Of a stretch of DNA of 64,000 nt, positions 25,874 to 34,146 are shown piece by piece. Each line of letters begins with the position of its first letter. Position 1 is the first letter of the stretch. The position numbers and the translations under genes are program-made. The stretch is from contig NZ_QUMQ01000001.1 in the NCBI RefSeq assembly GCF_003387075.1, positions 1,860,001-1,924,000 of the forward strand, in the 5' to 3' direction. The notes under the pieces were generated by a model. That model was not told the origin of the DNA. It searched no databases and worked only from the letters and a program-made list of their open reading frames with translations. The stretch is from Asanoa ferruginea (GTDB lineage: Bacteria > Actinomycetota > Actinomycetes > Mycobacteriales > Micromonosporaceae).

Positions 25874-26164
25874 TCAGACTTCGTGGCCCGTTGCCGTGCC
25901 GGTGCCGAACCCTGCCTTGCTCAGCATGCCGCGGAGTTCGGAGACCGTACGCGCGTCGAGGTCCTTCGTCTCGAAGTGGTCGAAGACCTGGGTCTGCGAC
26001 CCGACCGTGACGGCGAGCTTGCCGTCATGGCGGCGGTCGACGGTGCCCACCGTCTCCAGCAGCGAGAGCACCGACCGCCATTCGATGTTGTGGCTCGTCG
26101 GGTGCTGGAGGATCTGCCGCAACGTGTTGCGGTGATGGTTGTTGAGGTGCTCCGCCGACGTCAT
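25874..26164 (-). CDS. Small HicA-like (dsRBD-fold) hypothetical protein
   Basis: 96 residues beginning MTSAEHLNNHHRNTLRQILQ. The pattern HPTSHNIEWRSVLSLLETVG, GKLAVTVGSQTQVF and LRGMLSKAGF is reminiscent of HicA/YcfA-type double-stranded-RNA-binding folds, but no HicB-like antitoxin is adjacent, so a toxin role is not claimed. ATG 26164 overlaps the stop of the DUF5996 gene (ATGA), so they are co-translated. Confidence 0.6.
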   Translation of the reverse strand: MTSAEHLNNHHRNTLRQILQHPTSHNIEWRSVLSLLETVGTVDRRHDGKLAVTVGSQTQVFDHFETKDLDARTVSELRGMLSKAGFGTGTATGHEV

Positions 26165-27075
26165 CCCGGCTCCTTCCGTCCATGGGGCCAATCGCCCGTC
26201 GTGGCGGCGGCCGTGTAGGTGTGGCGCAGGAAGTCCAGCAACATCGCGTCGGGGTCGGCGGCCGCGCGGACTTCGGCGTAGGGCAACACGTACTCGCCGA
26301 GGTCCGCGTCGAAATAGGCCCCCGGGCCGGCGGGCTGCTCGCGATAGCCGGGCGGTTCGGGGTAGGCGTACGAGTAGAAGACGCCCTCGTCGGCTCCTCC
26401 CGGCCAGTAGCCGGCGCTGGACACCTCGTCGCTGTAGGCCTCCCACATCACCCGGTCCGGGCAGTTGGGGATGCCACCCGGATGCCGCGGTGCCGGGCGG
26501 CCCGAGAAGCGGGTCACCGCCAGGTCGAAGCCGCCCCAGAAGAAGTGCACCGGGCTGGCCTTGCCGCGGAACTCGGCCCGGAAGCTGTTGAACACACGGT
26601 CGGCCGACACCAGCGACGACCAGAACGCGTGCATCGCCTGGGCGTCGTAGGAGTCGTGGACCGTGTCGCGGTCGAACGCCACCACGTCGGGGATCTCCAC
26701 CGGCCGCGGCACGATGTCGACGTCGACGCCCAGGGCGGCCAGGTGCGCGCGGTATTCGCGGTAGAAGTCGGCGACGCTGCGCGGGGCGAGCGTCATCCGG
26801 CGATGGGCGCCGGTGGTGAGTCGGATGTCGAGCGCGTGCGCGACGAAGTCGAAGCTGACCTCGACCCCGATGCCGCGATAGGGCATCAGCGAGGTGGTCA
26901 GGCCGCGGCCGGTCACATAGAGCGCGACACCCCACCAGTGGTTGAGCGGCGGGGCGAGGGCGAGCCGGGTCTTGCCGACGATCTGCGTCCAGAGTTGGAC
27001 CGTGTCGCGCGTCGGTTGCCAGTCCGCCACCTGGAGAATCGGCCAACCGGCGCGCCCGACCTGGGAATCCGCCAC
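26161..27075 (-). CDS. DUF5996 family protein
   Basis: 304 residues. Typical features: WPILQVADWQPTRDTVQLWTQ... at the N-terminus, LNHWWGVALYVTGRGLTTS, and a large aromatic C-terminal half (FWGGFDLAVTRFSGRPAP, YWPGGADEGVFYSYAYPEPP). The family is widespread in actinobacteria and proteobacteria with no known function. First gene of an operon with the small HicA-like gene. Confidence 0.8.
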   Translation of the reverse strand: MADSQVGRAGWPILQVADWQPTRDTVQLWTQIVGKTRLALAPPLNHWWGVALYVTGRGLTTSLMPYRGIGVEVSFDFVAHALDIRLTTGAHRRMTLAPRSVADFYREYRAHLAALGVDVDIVPRPVEIPDVVAFDRDTVHDSYDAQAMHAFWSSLVSADRVFNSFRAEFRGKASPVHFFWGGFDLAVTRFSGRPAPRHPGGIPNCPDRVMWEAYSDEVSSAGYWPGGADEGVFYSYAYPEPPGYREQPAGPGAYFDADLGEYVLPYAEVRAAADPDAMLLDFLRHTYTAAATTGDWPHGRKEPG

Positions 27076-27187
27076 CCCCGAAGCCTAGGCCGGTTGATCC
27101 ATACGCAGCCGGGCGTACGGCGTAATCGTGCTATATTGGCGCCGTTGGAGTTTTTGATTCCCTCGACGTTGCGCCATCCCTCCTGGC

Positions 27188-27292
27188 ATGGCTGATCTGA
27201 GCGGCGACGGAAGAACTCACCGCCGCAAACGTCTTTCGCGGCGCGAGCGGGCTGCCGCACTCCACAACCACACCAATGAGGACTTTGGATGA
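27188..27292 (+). CDS. Possible 34-residue basic upstream peptide
   Basis: A short frame beginning MADLSGDGRTHRRKRLSRRE and ending HNHTNEDFG stops at 27290-27292, overlapping the ATG at 27289 (ATGA). It follows a TATATT -10-like element at 27132-27137. No good ribosome-binding site is seen. It could be a real leader peptide coupling translation to the next gene, or simply the 5' untranslated region of the 27289 gene. Confidence 0.25.
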   Translation: MADLSGDGRTHRRKRLSRRERAAALHNHTNEDFG

Positions 27293-27483
27293 CGCCAAAC
27301 CACGACCACGCCACGCTGTTCGTCGCACCGGCCGACGCGCCGGAGGTCGACGCCGCGGCCAGCACGCCGGGCCCGGCCGCCGACGACGGAGCCGAGGCGA
27401 TGTTGCAGCTTCGCGACCCGTTCGCGGTGCGCGACGCTGTGCCGGCCGAGCACGGAACAACCGATCGGCCGATCCGCCACTAA
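27289..27483 (+). CDS. Small acidic hypothetical protein
   Basis: 64 residues: an N-terminal His-containing start (MTPNHDHATLFVAP), an Ala/Pro/Asp-rich middle and a distinct tail (LQLRDPFAVRDAVPAEHG... ending PIRH). GAGGA lies about nine bases before the ATG. The size and leader-plus-tail look recall ribosomal-peptide precursors, but no modifying enzyme is adjacent and no family is recognised. It ends 24 bases before the PadR gene. Confidence 0.5.
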   Translation: MTPNHDHATLFVAPADAPEVDAAASTPGPAADDGAEAMLQLRDPFAVRDAVPAEHGTTDRPIRH

Positions 27484-27485
27484 CT

Positions 27486-27500
27486 CTACCTAGATAGATT
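27486..27500. promoter_or_regulatory. Palindrome and -10 element before padR-type gene
   Basis: CTACCTAGATAG (27486-27497) is a 12-bp palindrome with one mismatched pair. It overlaps a TAGATT -10 element (27495-27500) seven bases before GTG 27508. Such short AT-rich palindromes are typical of PadR self-repression sites. Confidence 0.5.
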
Positions 27501-27507
27501 TAACGCC

Positions 27508-27834
27508 GTGACCAGATCCCGGCGCCCCTCACCGCAGACCGTGGCGGTGCTTACGGCCCTCGCGGCCGACCCGTCCCGATGGCGACACGGCTACGACCTC
27601 GGGCAGGAGATCGGCCTCAAGGCCGGCTCGCTCTACCCGATCCTCATCCGCCTCAGCGACCGCGGTCTGCTCGAGTCGAGCTGGGAGACCGAGCCGGAGC
27701 AGGGCCGCCCGGCCCGCCACCTCTACCGCTTGACCGACACCGGGCTGGCGCTCATCGCCGAGGCCGAGGCCGAGTCCGCTGCCGAGGCCGCCGCGCAGCC
27801 CCGCCAGGCGCCGCGACCGCGGGGTGCGTGGTGA
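27508..27834 (+). CDS. PadR-family transcriptional regulator
   Basis: 108 residues. The winged-helix domain shows the PadR pattern: YDLGQEIGLKAGSLYPILIRL, DRGLLESSWETEPEQGRPA, and HLYRLTDTGLAL, with a short Glu/Ala-rich C-terminal helix. Its stop overlaps the GTG of the downstream membrane-protein gene, so it probably controls that partner and itself through the palindrome at 27486-27497. Confidence 0.88.
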   Translation: MTRSRRPSPQTVAVLTALAADPSRWRHGYDLGQEIGLKAGSLYPILIRLSDRGLLESSWETEPEQGRPARHLYRLTDTGLALIAEAEAESAAEAAAQPRQAPRPRGAW

Positions 27835-28685
27835 CCCGCTCGGGCGTGTCCGACCGCCTGCTGGCGGCGGCACTGCACGGGCTGCCGCGCGAGCGCGCCG
27901 AGTGGGGCCAGGCGATGCGGGCCGAAATGGCCGCCGTCGACTCGCGCTCGGAACGCTGGCTGTTCCTGCTCGGCTGCCTGCGGGTGGTCGTGTTGCGGCC
28001 CGGCACCTGGTCGACCCCGCGCCTGGTGCGTTTCGCCTGCTGCGCCGTCCTCGCCGTCACGGTCGGGGGCATCGCGACCGCGATCGCGACATCATCCAAC
28101 CCGGGCCAGAAGCTGCGCGAGGGCGGTTGGATCCTCGCTCTCCTGATCGGGAGCTACCTGTTCGGCTTCCTGGCGATCACGTCGCGCCGGTGCGCCGCGA
28201 CCGCGCGGGTGCTGTTGATCGGCGGCGGCGCCGGGCTGGCCTCGGTCGGTGCCGCGGCGGTGCTGATGTTCGCCATCCCACCGGTGCCGCGCAGCATCGG
28301 CTCGACCGTGCTGCTCGTCGCGCTCGCCGCGCTCGGCGCGGCCGCACTGGCCCAGCGACCGCACGACGACCGAGCGGCGTCGCTCGCCGGCCTGTTCGCG
28401 GCAACCGTCGGCTCGCTCGGCATCGTCATCCTGGTCGACATCATCGCCAGCGCCGGCCCGGCCGAGCTGATCCCCATCGTCGTCCCGACGACGCTGTCAC
28501 CCGCGATGCAGATCTCGGAGAGCCGCATCGAGCTGGTCGACCCCTACATCGGCCTGCTCTTCCTCGGCGCCGTGATGGGTCTGCTGCTGGGCATCACCGC
28601 GCTGCTGACCAGGAGCCGCCTGGCTACAGGTTGGCGGCCGCGCGGCGAAACGCCGCCAGCTGGCGGGCCAACTCGGCGTCGATAG
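27831..28685 (+). CDS. Multi-pass membrane protein coupled to PadR regulator
   Basis: 284 residues. A soluble N-terminus (RLLAAALHGLPRERAEWGQAMRA...) of the kind seen in PadR-linked membrane proteins is followed by about seven membrane helices (near 65-85, 100-117, 125-150, 155-175, 180-205 and 240-260). GTG 27831 is chosen because it overlaps the padR stop (GTGA). PadR plus membrane protein operons commonly respond to membrane-active compounds, but the function here is unknown. Confidence 0.72.
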   Translation: MTRSGVSDRLLAAALHGLPRERAEWGQAMRAEMAAVDSRSERWLFLLGCLRVVVLRPGTWSTPRLVRFACCAVLAVTVGGIATAIATSSNPGQKLREGGWILALLIGSYLFGFLAITSRRCAATARVLLIGGGAGLASVGAAAVLMFAIPPVPRSIGSTVLLVALAALGAAALAQRPHDDRAASLAGLFAATVGSLGIVILVDIIASAGPAELIPIVVPTTLSPAMQISESRIELVDPYIGLLFLGAVMGLLLGITALLTRSRLATGWRPRGETPPAGGPTRRR

Positions 28686-28729
28686 CCTCGCCACGGTCGC
28701 TCGGCGGTGCCGGCTGAGAAGATGTCCGG

Positions 28730-29662
28730 GTGGATCAAGTTAGCGACAACCCGCTGGCCGCGGCGTTGGCGGCCGGCGACGAGGTGCTGCTGCTCGGCCT
28801 GACGCCGCCGCGGGAGAGCGTCTCCGCGGCCGAGGCGGCCCGGATCGCCGAAGTGACGCTGAGCCGCCTGGCCGGGGTCGAGCTCGACGGCCTGGTGCTC
28901 TACGACATCGACGACGAGGGCGACCGCAACCCCGACCAGCGACCGTTCCCCTACCTGCCGACGATGGATCCCGCCGCCTATCACGCCGGCCAGCTCGCGG
29001 CCTGGCGGTTGCCGGTGGTGATCTACCGGTGCGTCGGCAAATACCCCGCCGCCGACTTCTCGCGCTGGCTCGGTGCGGTCGACACCGACCAGGTGCTGAC
29101 GGTGTTCGTCGGGCCGTCGTCGTCGAGCAAGCCGGTGCAGACCCGGCTCGGCGAGGCGCACGCGCTGCGCGACCAGCTCCAGCCCGCGCTAACCCTTGGT
29201 GGCGTCACTATCACTGAGCGCTACACCCGGCGGGGCGACGAGCACCTGCGGATGCTGGCCAAGCAAGACCGCGGGAGTTCGTTTTTCATCTCGCAGGTCG
29301 TCTACCACGTCGATGCGACCAAGAGCCTGCTGTCCGACTACTTCTACGCTTGCGCCGAACGCGGCGTGCGGCCGCGTCCGGTGCTCTTCACGCTGTCGGT
29401 CTGCGGATCGGTCAAGACGCTGGCGTTCCTGCGCTGGCTGGGCGTCGACATCCCGCGCTGGCTGGAAAACTCGCTGAGCCGCTCGGCGGACCCGTTGACC
29501 GAGTCCTACGAGCAGTGCGTCGCCAACGCCCGCGAACTGGCCGCCTTCTGCCGCCGGCTGGGGATGCCGTTCGGCTTCAACGTCGAGAGCGTGTCGATCC
29601 GCAAGGCGGAGATCGACGCCTCGATCCAGCTCGCCAAGGAGGTCCGGACCCTGCTCCGCTGA
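28730..29662 (+). CDS. Methylenetetrahydrofolate-reductase-like protein
   Basis: 310 residues resembling the TIM-barrel MTHFR family: LLGLTPPRESVSAAEAARIAE, GLVLYDIDDEGDRNPDQRPFPY, SSFFISQVVYHVDATKSLLSDY (matching the family's Q-xx-FD-type segment) and VRPRPVLFTLSVCGSVKTLAFL. The closest types are divergent actinobacterial proteins that lack the usual MetF start, so the exact reaction (NADH-dependent reduction of 5,10-methylene-THF) is not certain. GTG start. The end is four bases from the convergent VC0807-type gene. Confidence 0.65.
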   Translation: MDQVSDNPLAAALAAGDEVLLLGLTPPRESVSAAEAARIAEVTLSRLAGVELDGLVLYDIDDEGDRNPDQRPFPYLPTMDPAAYHAGQLAAWRLPVVIYRCVGKYPAADFSRWLGAVDTDQVLTVFVGPSSSSKPVQTRLGEAHALRDQLQPALTLGGVTITERYTRRGDEHLRMLAKQDRGSSFFISQVVYHVDATKSLLSDYFYACAERGVRPRPVLFTLSVCGSVKTLAFLRWLGVDIPRWLENSLSRSADPLTESYEQCVANARELAAFCRRLGMPFGFNVESVSIRKAEIDASIQLAKEVRTLLR

Positions 29663-29666
29663 CGGC

Positions 29667-30377
29667 CTACGCCGCAGCGAGGGCCGGGGCGGGTGTCGCG
29701 GTGGGCTTCGGTTCGCCGAACCGGAACTTCACGTCGGGCATGCGCCGTAGGCTCCAGATGCCCCAGCCGGCGCACACGGCCACCATCACGGCGGTCAGCA
29801 CCCCGCTGAACACACCACGGGAGAGCAGCGCGGCGTCGAGGCCGACGTGCAGGAACCCGAGGCTCATCCCGGCGTCGATCAGCCGGCCGATGCCCCACAG
29901 CGCCGCCGTCTGGGTGAACACCCGGCGCATGCCCTTGTGGTGCAGCAGGTGCACGGGCAACGAGACGAAGTCGCGGGCCAACCGCATCGTTATCGGTCTG
30001 CCGAACAGCGCGCTCAGCAGGAACAACGCCGCCATGAAGAGCGAGGCGATCACCGGCTGGACCAGGTAGACCAAGGCGCTGGAGAGGACCAGGGCGACGA
30101 TCGCCCGGGCGCAGAGGGCGCCGGCGCAGACCAGCAGCGTGCCGGGGAGGTGGCGGCCGGAGATCCAGCGGATGCTCACGGTCAACACGCACCAGCCGAG
30201 CACCGCCGCGAGCGCCGGCACCAGGCCGGCGGTGTGCAGCAGCAGGTAGAGCAGGCCGGTCGGCACGAGCGCCGTCTCCGCGAACAACCGCGCGGCGCGG
30301 ATCAGTGCCGGCCGAAGGGCGCCGACCTCGATGACGAACGGGGCTTCAGCGGGAGGTGCTTCTTCACAGACAGTCAT
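29667..30377 (-). CDS. VC0807-family membrane protein
   Basis: 236 residues with about six membrane helices and the family motifs FGRPITMRLARDFVSLPVH and a preceding LVYLVQPVIASLFMAALFL. A homologous family is widespread in actinobacteria with no known function. Its N-terminus is a short acidic cytosolic tail (CEEAPPAEAP). Convergent with the MTHFR-like gene. Confidence 0.75.
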   Translation of the reverse strand: MTVCEEAPPAEAPFVIEVGALRPALIRAARLFAETALVPTGLLYLLLHTAGLVPALAAVLGWCVLTVSIRWISGRHLPGTLLVCAGALCARAIVALVLSSALVYLVQPVIASLFMAALFLLSALFGRPITMRLARDFVSLPVHLLHHKGMRRVFTQTAALWGIGRLIDAGMSLGFLHVGLDAALLSRGVFSGVLTAVMVAVCAGWGIWSLRRMPDVKFRFGEPKPTATPAPALAAA

Positions 30378-30585
30378 AGGCCCGGGGGGATCGGGGATGG
30401 GAGCCTCAACGTAACCCAGATTCCTCGGAAATCCAGAGGCGATGTGCCCCTATTCTGATGGAGAAATCGGAGGTTTCGCCCTCGCCGATGGCGAACGCGA
30501 GGATTTGCGGCTGTTAACTCACCGCATTTGCTAGCACCTCAGAGGTTTCAAGTGACAGCGAATTCACAGCGTGTTTGGTGATGCC
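30378..30585. other. Intergenic region with hairpins, no gene seen
   Basis: 208 bp, less GC-rich than its surroundings, upstream of the VC0807-family gene and downstream of the hydrolase gene. It holds TCGCC/GGCGA (30482-30486 and 30490-30494) with an alternative CCTCGC/GCGAGG pair (30480-30485 and 30497-30502), which may terminate the hydrolase transcript. It also has several scattered copies of GAGGTTTC-like words. No coding region is supported. Confidence 0.5.
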
Positions 30586-32166
30586 TCAGATCAGATCGAG
30601 CACCAGAAACCCCGCGAGCAGGATCGCGGCGACCAGCGCGAGGTGGATCGGCCACGACCAGGGCCCGAGCGCCACGAAGGCGGCGATGGCCGCGGCGCCC
30701 AGAATGACCAGTAGGCGCGCGAGCGTCGGTGCCGCCCGGGACAAGAACGCGAAACCCGCTGATGGGGTACGCGGGAGCGCGTCCTGCTTGAGCACCGTCC
30801 CGTCGAGCACGAACGTGACCAGCCGCGGCAGGTTGCCGGCGTTGAGCGCGTCGCTGTGCCCACCGGGGTAGTAGTAGACCTCGCTCTTGGCGTCGTCGTC
30901 CCACTCGTGGAAGCCGTCGACCCCAGCCGTGCCGACGTCGCGCATGCCGAGGCCGCGCAGCCCGGCGCAGAGCACGCCGACCGGGATGTCCCGGGCGGCC
31001 CGGTCATTCCGGATCCGCCGCACCTGGCCGGCCTCCCGGCGCCCGCGCCAGTCGTAACCGACCGGAAGCACGCTCCCGGCCAGCAACACCCGTTCGAACC
31101 GCATTCCGGGAATCTTCTGGAGGCTGTGGCCGAGCAAATAGGTGCCGTTGCTGTGGCCGATGAAATGGAACGTCGCCTTGGGGTTGAGCGCCAACCGCTC
31201 AGCGTAGGTGTCCTCGAGCCAGCCCAGGAAGCGGCGGCGGGTCACCGGCAGCGCGAACTTGCCCGCTGAGAACCGTCCGTAGCTCGCACCCACCACCTCG
31301 ACGTCGCTGTTCCGCGAGCCGATCTCGTCTTCGACGTCGCGTACCCACGTGGTGTTGCCCGCCCGGATCCCATGCAGCGCGATCACGACCGTCTTGCCGG
31401 CGTCACCGATCTCCGGCACCGGGTCTTCCCGCAAGGGCTCGGTGAACGCGGTGGCGATCAGCCGGAACCGCTCGTCGGGCGCGGGGGCCACGCTCAACCG
31501 GATCAGGTTGCCGTGGGTGGCGTCCGGGATGATCTGCTGACGGCCGGTCGGGAACTGACGGACGTCGCTGCTGTCATCCCCGGTGACCAGCCCGTCTTCG
31601 CTGCCGAGAAACTGCACCAGATTGGGTGGGTGAGCGAGCCCGTTGATCTCGCGGACCCAGGTGATCCGCAGGTTGGTGATGAAGGCCGAACCGCGGAGCA
31701 CGTCGTGGATCAGCCAGTGCCGGGTGAACGGCAGCACCCGGGCGAACCAGGCCGCGGCCGGCAGCCACCACCGCCGCTCGAACCGCGCGGGCAGCCCGCG
31801 GTTGAGGCTGGCGAAGAGCACGACCCGGTTGACCTTGCCGGCCCAGGGGTTGCGCTCGCCCGGCTCGCCGGCCAGCGCGAGCAGGTAGGCCTGCCGCACG
31901 ATCAGCCCACCGACGCTGTGGCCGACCAGGACGATCTCGTCATAGCCGCCGTTGGCCACCCAGCTCTGGTGTATCCGCGCGGCGATGGTGGACGCCTGCT
32001 GCCGGAGCGAACCCCGCCGGAACCAGGCCGCGTCGTGTGACATCAGCTCCCAACGGCAGTCGGGCTCGCCATAGCCGTCGAGCGTCTTGAGCCGGTCGAC
32101 CAACTCGGCCCACTGCGTCAGGTCGTTGGCGATCGACGGAACCACAACGACGAGACGCGAACCCAT
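30586..32166 (-). CDS. Protein with two alpha/beta-hydrolase domains and C-terminal membrane helices
   Basis: 526 residues. First domain (about 1-215): nucleophile elbow LVGHSVGGLIVRQAY, acidic/His region SEDGLVTGDDSSDVRQF and DATHGNLIRL. Second domain (about 255-445): VVIALHGIRAGNTTW, elbow FIGHSNGTYLLGHSL, and YYYPGGHSDALNAGN with a candidate His. Two membrane helices (about 480-525) anchor it, probably with the catalytic part in the cytoplasm since no signal peptide is present. Lipase/esterase-type; substrates unknown. The start ATG follows GGGGGAG. Confidence 0.75.
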   Translation of the reverse strand: MGSRLVVVVPSIANDLTQWAELVDRLKTLDGYGEPDCRWELMSHDAAWFRRGSLRQQASTIAARIHQSWVANGGYDEIVLVGHSVGGLIVRQAYLLALAGEPGERNPWAGKVNRVVLFASLNRGLPARFERRWWLPAAAWFARVLPFTRHWLIHDVLRGSAFITNLRITWVREINGLAHPPNLVQFLGSEDGLVTGDDSSDVRQFPTGRQQIIPDATHGNLIRLSVAPAPDERFRLIATAFTEPLREDPVPEIGDAGKTVVIALHGIRAGNTTWVRDVEDEIGSRNSDVEVVGASYGRFSAGKFALPVTRRRFLGWLEDTYAERLALNPKATFHFIGHSNGTYLLGHSLQKIPGMRFERVLLAGSVLPVGYDWRGRREAGQVRRIRNDRAARDIPVGVLCAGLRGLGMRDVGTAGVDGFHEWDDDAKSEVYYYPGGHSDALNAGNLPRLVTFVLDGTVLKQDALPRTPSAGFAFLSRAAPTLARLLVILGAAAIAAFVALGPWSWPIHLALVAAILLAGFLVLDLI

Positions 32167-32223
32167 GGCTCCCCCATCGGCAGACGAGGATTCATCGTCA
32201 CCGAATCGCGACAGCTAGTGACC

Positions 32224-33675
32224 TCAGCCGAACGTGTAGAACTTCTCCCACGGGCCGATAGCGGTGCGGTTGGCGATCAACGGCTTCTTGCCGGCCGACT
32301 CCGCCGTCACGTAGCGACCATTGACCTTCGACTGGAAGCTCACCGACCCGTCGGCGTTCTTGACGACCTTGAAGGTCTCCCACGGACCGACCGCGGTGCG
32401 GTTGGCGATCAGCGGGTCCTTGCCAGCGTGGTCGGCACACACGTATTTGCCGTTGACCAGCGACTTCAGCGACACCTCGCCGTTGCCGAGGTCCTGCACG
32501 AAGAAGAACTCCCACAGCCCTGCTGTGGCCCGGTTGGCGATCAGCGGTTTCTTGCCGGCCGACTCGGCGGTCACGTAGTTATCGTTGATCAACGCATCGA
32601 TCGGGCGAGGGCCCGCGTTCGGGGCGTAGCGGCTGAACTTCTCCCAGGGGCCGATCGCGGTCCGATTGGCAACAAGCGGCTCCTGGCCGGCACGCTCGGC
32701 GGTCACAAACTTGCCGTTGAGCTCGGACCGCAAGCTCGTTGTGCCGTCGGCGTTGCCCACGACGCGGAACTTCTCCGCGACGCCGAGGACCCGAACCGGA
32801 CCCAGGTTCACCGAGCCATCGCCCGCGGCGACGGTCAGGAAGCGGCTGTCGTCGACCGAACGGATAGCGACATCGCCGGATCCCACGTCGCGAAACTCGA
32901 AACGGGTGCCGAAGCTGCTGGTGGCCAACGCGCTCGCGGCGACGTCAAGCTGGTCGGCCTCCACGTAGCGGTAGTTGGCCTGTGCGAAGAGCTGGAAGGT
33001 GCCAGCCGACGGTGGCAGGCAGGACGCCGGATACGCCCACTTGCTCTGCGCCACCGTGCCAACGCCGCCAATGTTGACTTTCACGGACGCCGCCTTGTCG
33101 GACGGCACCGGCACCGACCGCACAGCGGCGCCTGGTTCGGCCACGAAGCTGCTCTCCATGGCGTCAGTGCCCCACACTTCGATCGGGACGGTGTAGCCGT
33201 TCGCCGGCATCGCGACGCTGACCAGCAGGTCGTCACACCGCGACTCGAAGGTGACGGTGGGCTTGACCGGCGTGCCGCAAACGGTGGGCAGATTCACCTG
33301 CGCCCGGGTGCTCAACGTCGAATCCGCCAGGCCGATGGCGAGGAACGACGCGACCTTTGGCAGATAGCTGTGCACCACGGTGGTCCCGGTGAGCGAGCCC
33401 TCCGACGCCGGCGGCAGGACGTCGCCGACCGCGATGCCGGTGAACGTCGTGACCGGCGCGACCGGGACGGCGAAGACCTGCCGGATCGCGACCGGCGTCT
33501 CGGTGGGGTTCGTGACCGTCCAGGTCACGACCCAGCTGCTGGAGTCTTCGTCACAGATTGCGGTGCCCGCGATGACCGGTTTGATGGCGGCGTTCGCGGG
33601 CGAGGCGACGACGCCAACGCCGACGGTTCCGAGCAGCGCGGCGACGACCGCGGCGAGCTTGCGATTGAGGTGCAC
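32224..33675 (-). CDS. Secreted fascin-like beta-trefoil protein (copy 3)
   Basis: 483 residues, the longest intact copy. Signal peptide (1-28), Cys-containing beta-sandwich (TAICDEDSSSWVVTW, VCGTPVKP, CDDLLVSV), then six fascin-type repeats (NYRYVEADQLD, DSRFLTVAAGD, NGKFVTAERAGQEPLVANR, NDNYVTAESAGKKPLIANR, NGKYVCADHAGKDPLIANR, NGRYVTAESAGKKPLIANR). The last 60 or so codons are almost identical to copy 1 at DNA level, suggesting recent duplication or gene conversion. GTG start with TAGGCT six bases upstream. Probably extracellular and surface- or glycan-binding. Confidence 0.8.
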   Translation of the reverse strand: MHLNRKLAAVVAALLGTVGVGVVASPANAAIKPVIAGTAICDEDSSSWVVTWTVTNPTETPVAIRQVFAVPVAPVTTFTGIAVGDVLPPASEGSLTGTTVVHSYLPKVASFLAIGLADSTLSTRAQVNLPTVCGTPVKPTVTFESRCDDLLVSVAMPANGYTVPIEVWGTDAMESSFVAEPGAAVRSVPVPSDKAASVKVNIGGVGTVAQSKWAYPASCLPPSAGTFQLFAQANYRYVEADQLDVAASALATSSFGTRFEFRDVGSGDVAIRSVDDSRFLTVAAGDGSVNLGPVRVLGVAEKFRVVGNADGTTSLRSELNGKFVTAERAGQEPLVANRTAIGPWEKFSRYAPNAGPRPIDALINDNYVTAESAGKKPLIANRATAGLWEFFFVQDLGNGEVSLKSLVNGKYVCADHAGKDPLIANRTAVGPWETFKVVKNADGSVSFQSKVNGRYVTAESAGKKPLIANRTAIGPWEKFYTFG

Positions 33676-33681
33676 GGGCGC

Positions 33682-33694
33682 AGCCTAGATGATC
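33682..33694 (-). promoter_or_regulatory. Leaderless promoter of fascin-like copy 3
   Basis: TAGGCT (33682-33687 on the minus strand), six bases before GTG 33675, preceded by GATCATC (33688-33694). Confidence 0.55.
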
Positions 33695-33714
33695 ATGTCA
33701 CGCCGAAGATCACG

Positions 33715-34098
33715 CTATCGGTCGGTCATGTCAGCCGACCAGATAGGCCGGACCTCGACCAGGCCGAGCGCGGCCTCCGGCACCTTCGCGGCCCACTCCA
33801 GCGCGCGCTCCTCGGAATCGCAGTCGACCAGATAGAAGCCGGCCAGTTGCTCCTTCGACTCGGCGAACGGGCCGTCGGTCGGCAGGCCCAGCGCCGCCAG
33901 CGCTTCCGGCTGGCCGGGCAGGCGGGTGCCCGTCGACGGGTCGGCCAGGCGGTGGCTGAGGATCAGCTCGCCGGATGCCGTCAGCGCCTCGCCCAGGGCC
34001 AGGTGCTCGATCATCCCGGCGGCCCGTTGCTCGTCGGTGAAGCTCTCCCAGATCGCCCGCGAGCGCGGATTGCCGTACACCATGATCAGATATTTCAT
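33715..34098 (-). CDS. YCII-domain (DGPF-type) protein
   Basis: 127 residues beginning MKYLIMVYGN, with LGEALTASGELILSHRLAD, the DGPFAESKEQLAGFYLVDC motif and a C-terminal VEVRPIW. Small YCII proteins of this kind are often found with ECF sigma factors of the SigJ/ECF41 type, but none is adjacent. The function is not established. Divergent from the acyl-CoA synthetase gene. Confidence 0.85.
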   Translation of the reverse strand: MKYLIMVYGNPRSRAIWESFTDEQRAAGMIEHLALGEALTASGELILSHRLADPSTGTRLPGQPEALAALGLPTDGPFAESKEQLAGFYLVDCDSEERALEWAAKVPEAALGLVEVRPIWSADMTDR

Positions 34099-34146
34099 GG
34101 TCTTCAGTGTGGCGCGCTCCAGCGGTCGCGGTAGCAGACTGGGGCC

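Noticed and set aside
25874-26164. HicA toxin of a toxin-antitoxin pair
   Set aside because: Only a loose resemblance to the HicA fold and no HicB-like partner beside it; called hypothetical instead.
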